This document shows positions 35,657-45,525 of a stretch of DNA of 64,000 nt, piece after piece (position 1 is the first letter of the stretch; each line of letters opens with the position of its first letter). Where the stretch lies: contig NZ_JAKGAS010000001.1 in the NCBI RefSeq assembly GCF_021532655.1, positions 248,001 through 312,000 on the forward strand. Reading direction: 5' to 3'. Source of the stretch: Paraglaciecola algarum (GTDB taxonomy: Bacteria; Pseudomonadota; Gammaproteobacteria; Enterobacterales; Alteromonadaceae). The notes beneath the pieces are model-generated. The model did no database searches and was not told the origin of the DNA. It was given only the letters and a program-made list of their open reading frames with translations. The position numbers were made by a program, and so were the translations under genes.

Positions 35657-37330
35657 ATGAGGCACTACAATTGGCTTAACCCTTGGTTTATCTGTGTTGT
35701 TATTTGTTGTGTCATATTAGCTTCACCTATCGTCTTAGTTTTTTCTAGTTTAGCGTTTCCGCAACTTGATGTGTGGCAGCATCTGTACCAAACCGTGTTG
35801 TCAGATTACGTAACCAACTCACTGTTATTAGCTTTTGGGGTAGGGGCCTTAGTGATCTTAATTGGCGCACCTTTGGCTTGGTTTATCGCTCGTTATGACT
35901 TTTATGCACGTAGACAAATTAAATGGTTAGTACTGTTACCTATGGCTATGCCAGCCTATATTTTAGCCTATTCATATACTGGATTATTAGACTTTGCCGG
36001 TCCGGTGCAAGGAGCGTTACGCACGACCTTTGATTGGCAATATGGTGATTATTACTTCCCAGAAATTCGTTCTTTAAGTGGGGCAATTTTGATGTTGTCT
36101 TTGGTTTTGTATCCCTATGTTTATATGTTAGCTAAGACTGCGTTTTCAGACCTACCAGCAAATTTAGAAGAAGTATCAAAAAGTTTGGGCGTTACAGCGA
36201 ACCAATTTATTACTAAGGTTGTCTTTCCTTTGGCTAGGCCAGCAATCTTAATGGGCGCTGCTTTGGCTATGATGGAGGCATTCGCCGATTATGGCACGGT
36301 ACAATATTTTGGGATAAGTACATTTACCACAGGCATATTTAGAACCTGGTTTGGCCTAGGCAATGGTATCGCCGCTGCTCAGTTAGCTGCTATGTTGACT
36401 AGTTTTGTTGTGCTGCTTTTAGTGTTGGAATATTTTTCAAGGCGTAAAGTTAAGTATTATTTACAAGGACAAAAATCCAAGGCTTTTAATCGGCAAGTAT
36501 TGCACGGATATAAGTCTGTCGTAATGGCAATATTATGTGTGTTACCTGTGATCTTTGGCTTTTTAATTCCGGTTTTACAATTAGTGGGTTGGGCAATTGA
36601 TTCATTTACTAAACAATTTGATCAGGCTTTTATTCAACTAATTTGGAATAGTTTTTATCTAGCTGCCATCACTGCTATATGTGCTGTAATACTTGCTTTA
36701 TTTTTTGCTTACGCTAAGCGATTAAATCGTTCTAAAGTTATCCACTTAATTGTTAGTTTTGTTGGATTAGGATATGCCCTGCCGGGGACTGTCATTGCTA
36801 TTGGCGCTTTAGTTATTTTAAGTTGGTTAGATATACAAATTAATGGGATAACTGAAGCTTGGTTTGAGCAAAGTGTTGGTCTGATTTTGTCGGGTACTTT
36901 GTTTGCTTTGGTATTAGTATATTGTATACGATTTTTGGCCGTTGCTATGCATAACGTAGATTCAGGTATAGCTAGGATTAAACCCAGTCTTGATGACGCT
37001 GCTAAGTCCTTGGGTCATAGCTCTTTTAGTATTTTGAAAAATATTCATGTGCCATTGTTAACCTCAAGTGTGTGTAGTTCATTGTTGTTAGTGTTTGTGG
37101 ATGTAATGAAAGAGTTACCCGCGACCCTAATATTACGACCATTTAACTTTAATACTTTAGCGGTTAAAACCTTTGAATTAGCCTCTGATGAAAGGCTAAT
37201 GGAAGCAGCTTTGCCTGCTTTGGCCATTGTAATAGTAGGCATCATTCCTGTGATATTTTTAACCCGAATGACTGAACAACGCTCACCTCAAAGAACTAGT
37301 AAAAATAAAGGCAAATATGTTACGTCTTAA
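35657..37330 (+). CDS. fbpB: Ferric-iron ABC transporter permease (fused double permease)
   Basis: An inner-membrane permease of about 557 residues with two MetI-like modules in one chain, as in FbpB/AfuB/SfuB. The coupling segments are EEVSKSLGVTANQFITKVVFPLARPAI in the first half and DDAAKSLGHSSFSILKNIHVPLL in the second. It pairs with the binding protein 37 bp upstream and the ATPase downstream, which it overlaps by 14 bp. The start is uncertain: the ATG at 35657 is used here, and a TTG at 35636 would add seven residues; neither has a clear Shine-Dalgarno. Confidence 0.92.
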   Translation: MRHYNWLNPWFICVVICCVILASPIVLVFSSLAFPQLDVWQHLYQTVLSDYVTNSLLLAFGVGALVILIGAPLAWFIARYDFYARRQIKWLVLLPMAMPAYILAYSYTGLLDFAGPVQGALRTTFDWQYGDYYFPEIRSLSGAILMLSLVLYPYVYMLAKTAFSDLPANLEEVSKSLGVTANQFITKVVFPLARPAILMGAALAMMEAFADYGTVQYFGISTFTTGIFRTWFGLGNGIAAAQLAAMLTSFVVLLLVLEYFSRRKVKYYLQGQKSKAFNRQVLHGYKSVVMAILCVLPVIFGFLIPVLQLVGWAIDSFTKQFDQAFIQLIWNSFYLAAITAICAVILALFFAYAKRLNRSKVIHLIVSFVGLGYALPGTVIAIGALVILSWLDIQINGITEAWFEQSVGLILSGTLFALVLVYCIRFLAVAMHNVDSGIARIKPSLDDAAKSLGHSSFSILKNIHVPLLTSSVCSSLLLVFVDVMKELPATLILRPFNFNTLAVKTFELASDERLMEAALPALAIVIVGIIPVIFLTRMTEQRSPQRTSKNKGKYVTS

Positions 37331-38360
37331 TAATGTGTCTCTTGCATATCAAGATAAAATTGTAGTTAATAATCTTGGGTTTGAGCTTAGCGTTGGGCAA
37401 ATAGGTTGTTTATTAGGCCCATCGGGGTCTGGAAAAACCTCTGCATTGCGTGCAATAGCTGGTTTTGAACCAATAATAAATGGAGAAATTTGGCTTCGAG
37501 AACAAATTGTTAGCGATAATAAAACTAACTTGTCTACTCAGAAGCGCAGGGTGGCCGTGGTATTTCAAGACTATGCTTTGTTTCCGCATCTTAACGTACA
37601 ACAAAATATTACCTTTGGACTCACTAGTTGGAATAAACAACAAAAGCAAGCTCGTGTAGATGAGCTTTTGCAACTAGTAGGTCTAACTGGCATTGAACTA
37701 AGGTTTCCCCATGAGTTATCTGGTGGTCAGCAACAACGAGTAGCTTTAGTGAGGGCAATGGCAGCTAAGCCTGATCTATTATTATTGGACGAACCCTTTT
37801 CCAGTTTAGATAGTGAATTAAGAGAAGGTTTAGCTAAAGACCTGAGGGCTATATTAAAACATGAAAATGCCACTGCATTGATGGTGACACACGATCAAAA
37901 GGAAGCGTTCTCCATGGCGGATGTAGTGGGTGTTATGCATGATGGTCGGCTATTACAATGGTCAAATGCCTACGCTTTATATCATAGACCCGTAGACAAG
38001 TTTGTGGCTAGTTTTATTGGCGATGGGGTATTTATCCAAGCTGAGATAGACAAAGACTTGCAAATAAATAGTAGTTTAGGCCAATTTCCAATCGATGCCT
38101 CTTACGGGTTTAATATCGATGACAAAGTTGAGTTTTTAGTACGGCCAGATGACATAGTACATGATGATAATAGCCGAACCGTGGCCAAGGTGATAAGCAA
38201 AGACTTTAAAGGTTCACATATTCTGTATGAATTGCAGTTAAATCGAATTAACCCCGAGAAATTACTCTGCTTAGCCTTAAGCCATCATGATCATAAGATA
38301 GGTGAAAATATTGGTATTCGTCTTGATCTGGAACATTTGATTATTTTTAAAGCGGAATAA
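37317..38360 (+). CDS. fbpC: Ferric-iron ABC transporter ATP-binding protein
   Basis: A 347-residue ABC ATPase of the FbpC/AfuC class. Walker A GPSGSGKT is at residues 34-41, the signature LSGGQQQRVALVRAM near 137-151, Walker B LLLLDEPFSSLD, and the H-loop MVTHDQKEAF. A C-terminal TOBE-like regulatory region of about 110 residues follows (DDKVEFLVRPDDIV). Its ATG overlaps the end of fbpB by 14 bp. It powers ferric-iron import. Confidence 0.93.
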   Translation: MLRLNNVSLAYQDKIVVNNLGFELSVGQIGCLLGPSGSGKTSALRAIAGFEPIINGEIWLREQIVSDNKTNLSTQKRRVAVVFQDYALFPHLNVQQNITFGLTSWNKQQKQARVDELLQLVGLTGIELRFPHELSGGQQQRVALVRAMAAKPDLLLLDEPFSSLDSELREGLAKDLRAILKHENATALMVTHDQKEAFSMADVVGVMHDGRLLQWSNAYALYHRPVDKFVASFIGDGVFIQAEIDKDLQINSSLGQFPIDASYGFNIDDKVEFLVRPDDIVHDDNSRTVAKVISKDFKGSHILYELQLNRINPEKLLCLALSHHDHKIGENIGIRLDLEHLIIFKAE

Positions 38361-38538
38361 ATCTAGTTATTGTTACTTGTATGTAATTAGCGACATATTA
38401 AGTAATTGATTTATTGAGTTATTTTTGAAACTGGCATGGGGTGTATCTAATTTGCTACATTGGTACCTTGAAAATATTAATACTGATTTTTAAGTTGTTG
38501 ATTTTGTGAGGAAAAGCGAGTTTGGCACAAAGTGTGTT

Positions 38539-38574
38539 ATAGCCATGATGTAAAGATTTTCACATCATGGCTAT
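38539..38574. repeat. Large perfect inverted repeat upstream of the EF-hand gene
   Basis: ATAGCCATGATGT (38539-38551) and its exact complement ACATCATGGCTAT (38562-38574) form a 13-bp stem around a 10-base centre, in which AAA/TTT can pair further with one bulge. No T tract follows on either strand. It lies 178 bp after fbpC and 66 bp before the EF-hand gene. It could be an operator for a dimeric regulator or an RNA hairpin in the 5' leader. Confidence 0.85.
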
Positions 38575-38640
38575 TAAGTTAAAAGTAAAGGTAAAAATAA
38601 ATATATTTACTTTAATTAAACCCACTTTAAGGATTTTGCA

Positions 38641-38907
38641 ATGAAAAGGTCAGACTATATTAGCCCAACGTTTTTCCTCTTAATATCTAGCTTTTTGATA
38701 TTCTCTAGCTTAGCTAATCCTTTAAGTAACTTAATAGACAAGTTAGATGTAGATCAAGATGGTACTATCAGTCTTAAAGAGGCTGTTGCCGAACCCGCTT
38801 TATTGGCAGTATTCGGTAAGATTGACACTGATGGAAATGGCAAATTGAGCAGCAAAGAACTCGAAACAACAAAAGTGACTATCATTGATAAGCCAGTATC
38901 TACATAA
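38641..38907 (+). CDS. Small secreted EF-hand (calcium-binding) protein
   Basis: An 88-residue protein with an N-terminal export signal (hydrophobic residues 10-25) and two canonical EF-hand loops. Residues 36-47 are DVDQDGTISLKE and residues 62-73 are DTDGNGKLSSKE; both have acidic residues at positions 1, 3 (and 5 or Asn) and Glu at position 12. It should bind Ca2+ in the periplasm or outside. The ATG has AAGGA 7 bp upstream. Its end overlaps the glrK start by 23 bp in another frame, suggesting translational coupling to that kinase. Confidence 0.85.
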   Translation: MKRSDYISPTFFLLISSFLIFSSLANPLSNLIDKLDVDQDGTISLKEAVAEPALLAVFGKIDTDGNGKLSSKELETTKVTIIDKPVST

Positions 38908-40393
38908 CTTTTTATCTAAACTCTTGTTGTTATTAAAACATCGTGTAGGGTTACAGCTTAAGTCGCTGCGACAATTAACTTTTGTCAGTTTTGTAGTGGT
39001 ATTAGTGCCTTTGGCTGTATTGGTTGCTTATAGTCAAGTTACCCTAAGAAACCTAACCCAAATTGCCTCTAATGAAACAGAGCAATCCATAAATATTGTG
39101 CGCCAAGTGAGTAAAATGGAAAACCTCTCACTAGATATTGAAAGGTTGGTTCGTCAATTTACTATAGTCAAAAATGAAGCCTTGCCTGAATTAATTAATA
39201 CATCTATTAATAGGTTTGATACTCACCAACGATACGTGTGTCAGCAGGTTCCTGAAAAACAAAATTGTGAACAATTAAGTGCAAGGGTTGATTGGATTAA
39301 GCATATTTCTGCTGAGATTGATCCATTATTACTAGATGCTCAATTAGCTGATTTTAAAAAAAATATTAAGAATTTAGCCCAGCAAGTTAATCGATTTTTG
39401 GATATTCGATTGCAAAACCAACAGCACTATGTGAACTCTGTTCAACAAAATCAACTTTGGTTGACAGGTATATTATTAGGCATTTCTGTGTTGCTGATTA
39501 TTTTGGGGGTAAAAGCGATACTTAACCCCATTGAAAAAGTAGAACAAGTGATACGTGCTATCTCTCAACAAACCAGTGAGTTGCCGGCAATTTCAAAAAC
39601 AGGTCCACAAGAACTGATAGTGTTAGAGCATCAATTACATAATTTGTCTTCTCGCTTGGAAAAATTAGAACAATTACGAACAGCCTTGTTACGCCATGCC
39701 GCCCATGAATTGAAAACACCATTAGCCAGCATTAAAGAAGGCTGCTCATTATTGACTGAGCAAGTTGTAGGGCCTTTAAATGAGCAACAAACGGAAGTGC
39801 TGTCCTTATTAAATAGTAGTACAGACAGATTAAATTTACTTATTATTCAACTGCTTGATTATAATTTATTGTTACAACAGGCTTCTCCAGAATGGGAACT
39901 AATAGATTCAGAAGTGATGTTGAAAGAATTTATTCAACAAAATGGATTAGCCTTAAAACAGCATGAAAATGGGCTATTGATTAATAATGAATTGCCCTCA
40001 ATATATGCTGATCATAAGTTGTTTAGGCGCATTCTAGATAACTTGCTGTCCAATGCTTTGGCTCATGGTAGTAAGGGGCGTCCAATAAATATTCACATCT
40101 ATCAAAAGGGAGATTTACAATATTTGGATTTTGCTAACAGAGGTCAAAAAATTCCGGCAAATACCCGTAGTACTTTGTTTCAACCTTTTTATCGTGGTGA
40201 TGGCGCACGTAACGATAGAGTGATTGGTACTGGACTCGGCTTATCAATTGTCGCTGAGTGTGCGCGTATGATGTTTGGTAAAGCGGAAATAGTCGATGTA
40301 GATTATGCCGATGTGTGTGTCCGTGTGATGATCCCAGTGATCACCCCAATAAAAGACTTGGTGAGAGATCCAAGTACAGAAGCGAGTGTATGA
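38885..40393 (+). CDS. glrK: Sensor histidine kinase GlrK (QseE)
   Basis: A kinase of about 502 residues. The first membrane helix is near residues 30-50 (LTFVSFVVVLVPLAVLVAYS), followed by a periplasmic helical region, a second helix near 195-215, HAMP, and a catalytic core with H274 (HAAHELKTPLASIKEG), N box DNLLSNALAHG and GTGLGLSIVAECARMM. Synteny with a QseG-type lipoprotein and GlrR identifies it as GlrK/QseE. The start is TTG at 38885; no in-frame ATG precedes the first helix, and later TTG codons (38924, 38927) are alternatives. Confidence 0.92.
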   Translation: MISQYLHNFLSKLLLLLKHRVGLQLKSLRQLTFVSFVVVLVPLAVLVAYSQVTLRNLTQIASNETEQSINIVRQVSKMENLSLDIERLVRQFTIVKNEALPELINTSINRFDTHQRYVCQQVPEKQNCEQLSARVDWIKHISAEIDPLLLDAQLADFKKNIKNLAQQVNRFLDIRLQNQQHYVNSVQQNQLWLTGILLGISVLLIILGVKAILNPIEKVEQVIRAISQQTSELPAISKTGPQELIVLEHQLHNLSSRLEKLEQLRTALLRHAAHELKTPLASIKEGCSLLTEQVVGPLNEQQTEVLSLLNSSTDRLNLLIIQLLDYNLLLQQASPEWELIDSEVMLKEFIQQNGLALKQHENGLLINNELPSIYADHKLFRRILDNLLSNALAHGSKGRPINIHIYQKGDLQYLDFANRGQKIPANTRSTLFQPFYRGDGARNDRVIGTGLGLSIVAECARMMFGKAEIVDVDYADVCVRVMIPVITPIKDLVRDPSTEASV

Positions 40394-40971
40394 ATTACAA
40401 ATGTAGTGGCATATTAGTTGTACTCATTTTTTTGAGTAGTTGTGAATTACTTCCCAAATTGACTCAAGTGGCACCAGAGAGCGACGTTAATGTTATTAAT
40501 GAGTGGCAATCTTGTGTATGGAAAAAAGTAGACGTAGTAAAAACTCAAGAGTGTGATATTAGGTTTTGGCTTGAATATTGGACTAGCCTAGAGGCCATGG
40601 ATTGGTCCCAACGCAAGTCAATATTGGCAAGTTTATCTAACCAAAATGTCGATGTACTGCGAAAAATCATTCTTAGCCAAGGTCAAGATACGCCTTATCA
40701 AGACCGCTTAAGAGCGCAAATCTGGGCAGAGTCTCTTATGCCCAAGTTATCTAAGGTTATGCACAAGTTTATGTTGGTTGCTATATATCGACCAAGTTTA
40801 GAGCGTTTAGAAATGGAGTCAGCTTTAGTGACTATGAGTAAAACCAATAGCCGGTATGTTGCAGACATAGAACAACAAAAACAACTCCTATCTGAACAAG
40901 CCGAAAAAATACAACAATTATTAAATATAGAGGCGTCACTCATTCAAGGTGAGCAGGGAGCTAGTCAATGA
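40390..40971 (+). CDS. qseG: QseG/YfhG-type lipoprotein
   Basis: A 193-residue lipoprotein. The start ATG at 40390 overlaps the glrK stop (ATGA). The signal peptide MNYKCSGILVVLIFLSSC ends in a lipobox with Cys18. The mature part is helical, with a glutamine-rich coiled coil at the C-terminus (DIEQQKQLLSEQAEKIQQLL). In enterobacteria QseG interacts with the kinase QseE/GlrK and modulates it; sequence conservation is weak, so the assignment rests on size, lipobox, coiled coil and position between glrK and glrR. Confidence 0.82.
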   Translation: MNYKCSGILVVLIFLSSCELLPKLTQVAPESDVNVINEWQSCVWKKVDVVKTQECDIRFWLEYWTSLEAMDWSQRKSILASLSNQNVDVLRKIILSQGQDTPYQDRLRAQIWAESLMPKLSKVMHKFMLVAIYRPSLERLEMESALVTMSKTNSRYVADIEQQKQLLSEQAEKIQQLLNIEASLIQGEQGASQ

Positions 40972-42308
40972 ATCTTATGTCTAAATCTGATCCAAGTATA
41001 TTGTTAGTCGATGATGATGAAAGTCTATTACGTTTAATGGCGATTCGATTAACTGGAGAAGGTTATCAAGTACAAAGTGCCTCAGGTGGTAAAGATGCAC
41101 TTAAATTATTAGCCACAAAAAATTATGACGTGGTGTTAAGCGACTTACGTATGCCTGGTTTAGATGGCTTAAGTTTGTTTGAAGAAATCATGTCCCTTAA
41201 AAAGGATGTGCCAGTTATCTTAATGACGGCCCACGGTACTATTCAAGATGCGGTAGAAGCGACACAAAGAGGGGTATTTGGTTTTTTAACTAAGCCAATA
41301 GATCACGCTGAATTAAGGCAATTATTAGCTAAAGCTGCTGAACAAAATCAAGGTGCACAACAAGCCAAGTGGTGTGAAAACATTATCACCCGTTCGAACC
41401 AAATGGAGCAATTGCTAGACCAAGCTTACCGGGTTGCACAGCGCAATGTCAGTGTGCTGATTAGCGGTGCAAGTGGTACGGGTAAAGAACTGTTAGCCAA
41501 TGGTATTCATAAAGCCAGTAAAAGAGCGGATAAGTCCTTTGTGGCAATTAATTGTGGTGCACTACCCGAAAACCTACTCGAATCAGAACTATTTGGACAC
41601 AGTAAAGGTGCCTTTACCGGTGCGATCAATGAACACCAGGGGTTATTTAGAGAAGCAGACGGCGGTACCCTATTTTTGGATGAAATAGGTGATATGCCAG
41701 TGTCGCTGCAAGTTAAATTGTTGCGGGCGTTGCAAGAGCAAATGATAAGGCCAGTTGGTAGCAGTAAACAAGTGCCAATCGATGTGCGGATTATTTCAGC
41801 CACCCATAAAGATCTAACCAAAGAAATGCAGGACGGCAATTTTAGAGAAGATTTATATTATCGCTTAAATGTAGTGAACATCACCTTGCCATCACTACGG
41901 GAGCGATCTGAAGATATCCCGCTATTAGCTAGGCATTTACTGAAAAGTAGCGCCAAGAAACATGAAGTAAAAGTCAGTCGTTTTTCGGATGATGCCATGC
42001 AGTTATTAACTACCTGTGTATGGCCTGGCAACGTTCGTCAACTGGTCAATGTGGTAGAGCAATGTGTGGCACTCACGCAAACACCAGTGATCGCCTCTCA
42101 TTTAGTTGAACAAGCATTATCTGCATCTGAACAAAAATGGCCAACCTTAACCGAAGCAAGAGATGCATTTGAACATCAATATTTATTAAAACTGTTAAAA
42201 ATGACAGACGGAAATGTAACACGAGCAGCTGAGATGGCAGGCAGAAACCGTACAGATATGCATAAATTAATGAAAAAACATGCAGTGTACTCAGCTGATT
42301 TTAAATAG
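40968..42308 (+). CDS. glrR: Sigma-54-dependent response regulator GlrR (QseF)
   Basis: A 446-residue NtrC-type activator. The receiver has phosphoacceptor D59 (VVLSDLRMPGLDG). The AAA+ domain has Walker A GASGTGKE (about 167-174) and the sigma-54 contact loop GAFTGA (about 213-218). A short Fis-type helix-turn-helix is at the C-terminus (NVTRAAEMAGRNRTDMHKLM). It works with sigma-54 promoters, such as those of small RNAs in E. coli. It overlaps qseG by four bases (ATGA). The E. coli neighbour glnB is absent; truA follows instead. Confidence 0.95.
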   Translation: MNLMSKSDPSILLVDDDESLLRLMAIRLTGEGYQVQSASGGKDALKLLATKNYDVVLSDLRMPGLDGLSLFEEIMSLKKDVPVILMTAHGTIQDAVEATQRGVFGFLTKPIDHAELRQLLAKAAEQNQGAQQAKWCENIITRSNQMEQLLDQAYRVAQRNVSVLISGASGTGKELLANGIHKASKRADKSFVAINCGALPENLLESELFGHSKGAFTGAINEHQGLFREADGGTLFLDEIGDMPVSLQVKLLRALQEQMIRPVGSSKQVPIDVRIISATHKDLTKEMQDGNFREDLYYRLNVVNITLPSLRERSEDIPLLARHLLKSSAKKHEVKVSRFSDDAMQLLTTCVWPGNVRQLVNVVEQCVALTQTPVIASHLVEQALSASEQKWPTLTEARDAFEHQYLLKLLKMTDGNVTRAAEMAGRNRTDMHKLMKKHAVYSADFK

Positions 42309-42367
42309 TTTTTTAGAAGGATTGATATTACAATAGCGCCAAATTTTGGCAGGGTGTAAGTGTTTTA

Positions 42368-43153
42368 ATGCGATTGGCTTTAGGAATTGAGTATGACGGT
42401 GCAAGTTATCATGGATGGCAGCGTCAACAAACGGTAGTTAGTGTTCAACAGCATGTTGAAGAAGCTCTTTCTGAAATAGCCAATGAATCTATTAAAGTAG
42501 TATGTGCCGGTAGAACCGATGCCGGCGTACATGCTACCTGCCAAGTGGTGCATTTTGATACCCAAAGCCAAAGGCCTGACAAAGCCTGGACTATTGGTAT
42601 CAATCGTTATTTACCTGATAGCATAGCCGCCAAGTGGGTGACAAACTTGGGTGAAGATTTTCATGCTCGATTCTCAGCAACGGCTAGACGTTATCGCTAT
42701 GTGATTTATAATAATCGCATGCGTAACAGCATATTAGCTAAAGGTGTGACGCATGTTCATGATCAAGTCGATCATGAATTAATGCACCAGGGGGCTCAAT
42801 TTTTAGTTGGTCGCCATGACTTTAGCGCATTTCGGGCGGTAAATTGCCAGGCCAATACCCCTACCCGAGATTTACAACATATTAGAGTTGAACGGTATGG
42901 CGATTACATTGTCATTGATGTCAAAGCGAACGCCTTTTTACACCATATGGTGCGTAACATTGTCGGCTCGTTACTAGTCATAGGTAAAAAAGAACAAACA
43001 CCTGATTGGATGGATACTTTACTGGTGGGAAAAGATCGTACCAAGGCAGCTGCCACGGCTAAACCCCATGGTTTATATTTAGTTGATGTGACTTATCCAG
43101 ATGAGTTTGCATTGCCTGAACATCCAATAGGACCGTTGTTTTTGCCAGATTAG
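42368..43153 (+). CDS. truA: tRNA pseudouridine(38-40) synthase
   Basis: A 261-residue pseudouridine synthase that modifies U38-U40 in the anticodon arm of many tRNAs. The catalytic aspartate is D51 in [29 protein letters not shown] and [14 protein letters not shown] are further family blocks. Length and start match E. coli TruA closely, apart from a slightly shorter N-terminus. It opens the truA-accD-folC-dedD-cvpA-purF block. Confidence 0.97.
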   Translation: MRLALGIEYDGASYHGWQRQQTVVSVQQHVEEALSEIANESIKVVCAGRTDAGVHATCQVVHFDTQSQRPDKAWTIGINRYLPDSIAAKWVTNLGEDFHARFSATARRYRYVIYNNRMRNSILAKGVTHVHDQVDHELMHQGAQFLVGRHDFSAFRAVNCQANTPTRDLQHIRVERYGDYIVIDVKANAFLHHMVRNIVGSLLVIGKKEQTPDWMDTLLVGKDRTKAAATAKPHGLYLVDVTYPDEFALPEHPIGPLFLPD

Positions 43154-43364
43154 TGGTTTTATTGCTTGAATATGACTTCTAAGACCAGTTTTACTTTCGT
43201 GAAACAAAGGGTATGTGCTTTAATAGCGCTTCTTTTAACCATTAGGTTATGGGCACACTTGAATAATTGTATTAAGTGACAAGTTGCCATTGAAATTGTC
43301 AGTTTGGAATGAATTTTTTAGTTTGTATGAAATTTGATAACAAACTGCAGAACAGGATTTTGAA

Positions 43365-44213
43365 ATGAGTTGGATAGAAAAAATACTGCCGCGTACTAAG
43401 TCATCAACAAAAAGTAATGTACCGGAAGGCATTTGGACTAAGTGCCCTGAATGCACCTCAGTCTTATATAAAACAGAACTAGAAAAGCAGTTAGGTGTGT
43501 GTCCTAAGTGTGATCATCATATGCGTATTAGTGCACGCGTTCGAGTGAATCACTTTTTAGATCAAGGTGATCGTAAAGAGTTAGGCGCAAATCTAGAGCC
43601 TCAAGATTTACTTAAATTTAAAGATTCGAAAAAGTACAAAGATAGACTTAGCGCCGCGCAAAAAGCCACCAACGAAAAAGATGCGTTAGTTGTAGTGCAA
43701 GGTAAATTAAGAGGTATGCCTGTAGCTGTAGCAGCATTTGAATTTGCCTTTATGGGTGGGTCAATGGCGTCTGTCGTAGGGGCTCGGTTTGTTAAAGCTG
43801 TTGAGGCTTGTTTAGAGCATAATATGCCACTTATTTGTTTTTCTACTAGTGGTGGAGCCAGGATGCAAGAGGCGCTTATGTCTTTGATGCAAATGGCTAA
43901 AACCAGTGCTGCTTTGGCAAAAATGAGTGAGAAAGGCCTACCTTACATTTCAGTTTTGACCGATCCAACTATGGGTGGAGTGTCAGCCAGTTTAGCTATG
44001 TTAGGTGACGTAAACGTAGCTGAACCCAAAGCACTAATTGGTTTTGCTGGACCAAGAGTGATAGAACAAACTGTACGTGAAACCTTACCAGAGGGATTTC
44101 AGCGCAGTGAGTTTTTATTAGAAAAAGGCGCAATTGATTTAATTGTTGATCGTCGAGAAATGCGCGACAAGATCTATAGTCTATTGTCAAAGCTACATCA
44201 TCAACATCATTAA
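43365..44213 (+). CDS. accD: Acetyl-CoA carboxylase carboxyltransferase beta subunit
   Basis: A 282-residue subunit that works with AccA to transfer CO2 from biotin to acetyl-CoA, the first step of fatty acid synthesis. The N-terminal zinc ribbon has four cysteines in CPEC and CPKC. The carboxyltransferase core has [32 protein letters not shown] and [10 protein letters not shown]. It has its own 211-bp upstream region after truA and is immediately followed by folC. Confidence 0.97.
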   Translation: MSWIEKILPRTKSSTKSNVPEGIWTKCPECTSVLYKTELEKQLGVCPKCDHHMRISARVRVNHFLDQGDRKELGANLEPQDLLKFKDSKKYKDRLSAAQKATNEKDALVVVQGKLRGMPVAVAAFEFAFMGGSMASVVGARFVKAVEACLEHNMPLICFSTSGGARMQEALMSLMQMAKTSAALAKMSEKGLPYISVLTDPTMGGVSASLAMLGDVNVAEPKALIGFAGPRVIEQTVRETLPEGFQRSEFLLEKGAIDLIVDRREMRDKIYSLLSKLHHQHH

Positions 44214-44216
44214 TTG

Positions 44217-45524
44217 ATGGCAGAATCAGCTATTAACCAAGTCTCGAATAAAGAGGCTTGGTCACTTCAACAATGGTTATCTTATCTTAACGACATTCAC
44301 CCTAGTAATATTGAGCTAGGTTTGGATCGTGTTGCTAAAGTATATCAAAATTTAGATATTTCATTTACCAATAAAACAGTCATTACTGTTGCCGGAACCA
44401 ATGGTAAAGGCACCACTTGCGCCTTGGTCGAACAAATTTTATTAGCTCAAGATAAAACGGTTGGAGTATTTAGCTCACCCCATTTAATCGACTATCGTGA
44501 GCGAGTACGAGTGGCTGGTAGTATGTTAACGACCGAGGCACATTGCCAAGCTTTTCTTAAAGTGGATAGTGCACGTAGCGATACCTCCTTAACTTATTTT
44601 GAGTTTGGCACACTAGCTGCGTTAGTGCTGTTACATGAAGCTAACGCGGATTATGTGTTACTAGAAGTCGGGTTAGGCGGACGACTCGACGCTGTGAATA
44701 TCCTTGACCCAAATATCGCTGTGATCACAGGAATTGATTTAGATCATCAAGATTGGTTAGGGGATACTAAAGAACAAATTGCTAAGGAAAAGGCAGGGAT
44801 ATTTAGAGCGGGTATACCAGCTATTATTGGTGATCCAAATCCACCGCTATCCCTAAAAAAAGCGGCAATAGATTATAAAGTTAAGCCCAAATGGCAAGAT
44901 GTTGATTTTGGTTATCAAGTTAATGAAGATGGTTTTAGTTGGCATAGCCAAACTTGTCAATACCAAGGGTTGCCAGTACCTAATATTCCAGCACAAAATG
45001 CATCCACAGCATTACAAGTTATTGAAACCTTAGGGCTAGAGGTGCCAGAACTATTATTAACTCAAGTGTTTGCTTCAGTTCATTTGCCAGGTAGAAGGCA
45101 AGTATTACAAACCCAGCCAACTGTAATGTTGGATGTGGCTCACAATCCTCAAGCAACGGGGTTATTGGCATCAGACTTAAAACAACTAGGTTCGAACAAA
45201 ATTTTTGGTGTTATCGCTATGTTGCAAGATAAAGATGTAGCAGCGAGTTTGGCACCAATGCTTGATATAGTGGATACTTGGCATTGTGCAACGTTGCACA
45301 TGCCAAGAGGTGGACAGGCGCAGAAATTGGTTTCAGTTATTAATTCGACTAACTCAGCCGGATTAGTTAAAAAAGTGATAGAATTTGAACAAGTAACACA
45401 GGCCTACGAAGCAGCATTAGAGCAAGCTGAAGAAAATGATTGTATTATTGTGTTTGGCTCTTTTTTTACTATTGCTGAAGTTTTAAATTTACATAATGAA
45501 AATTCAATAGCTGAGGATATTTAG
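44217..45524 (+). CDS. folC: Bifunctional folylpolyglutamate/dihydrofolate synthase
   Basis: A 435-residue Mur-ligase-like enzyme that makes dihydrofolate and adds glutamates to folates. The P-loop is VAGTNGKGTTCALVEQIL. The motifs YFEFGTLAALVLL, LLEVGLGGRLDAVN and MLDVAHNPQA are present. The ATG at 44217 lies 3 bp after the accD stop; the preceding TTG is less likely. Coupled translation with accD is probable. Confidence 0.96.
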   Translation: MAESAINQVSNKEAWSLQQWLSYLNDIHPSNIELGLDRVAKVYQNLDISFTNKTVITVAGTNGKGTTCALVEQILLAQDKTVGVFSSPHLIDYRERVRVAGSMLTTEAHCQAFLKVDSARSDTSLTYFEFGTLAALVLLHEANADYVLLEVGLGGRLDAVNILDPNIAVITGIDLDHQDWLGDTKEQIAKEKAGIFRAGIPAIIGDPNPPLSLKKAAIDYKVKPKWQDVDFGYQVNEDGFSWHSQTCQYQGLPVPNIPAQNASTALQVIETLGLEVPELLLTQVFASVHLPGRRQVLQTQPTVMLDVAHNPQATGLLASDLKQLGSNKIFGVIAMLQDKDVAASLAPMLDIVDTWHCATLHMPRGGQAQKLVSVINSTNSAGLVKKVIEFEQVTQAYEAALEQAEENDCIIVFGSFFTIAEVLNLHNENSIAEDI

Positions 45525-45525
45525 T

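Noticed and set aside
38523..38536. TGGCAC as half of a sigma-54 promoter before the EF-hand-glrK operon
   Set aside because: The required TTGC element is absent at the correct spacing (GTGT is found instead).
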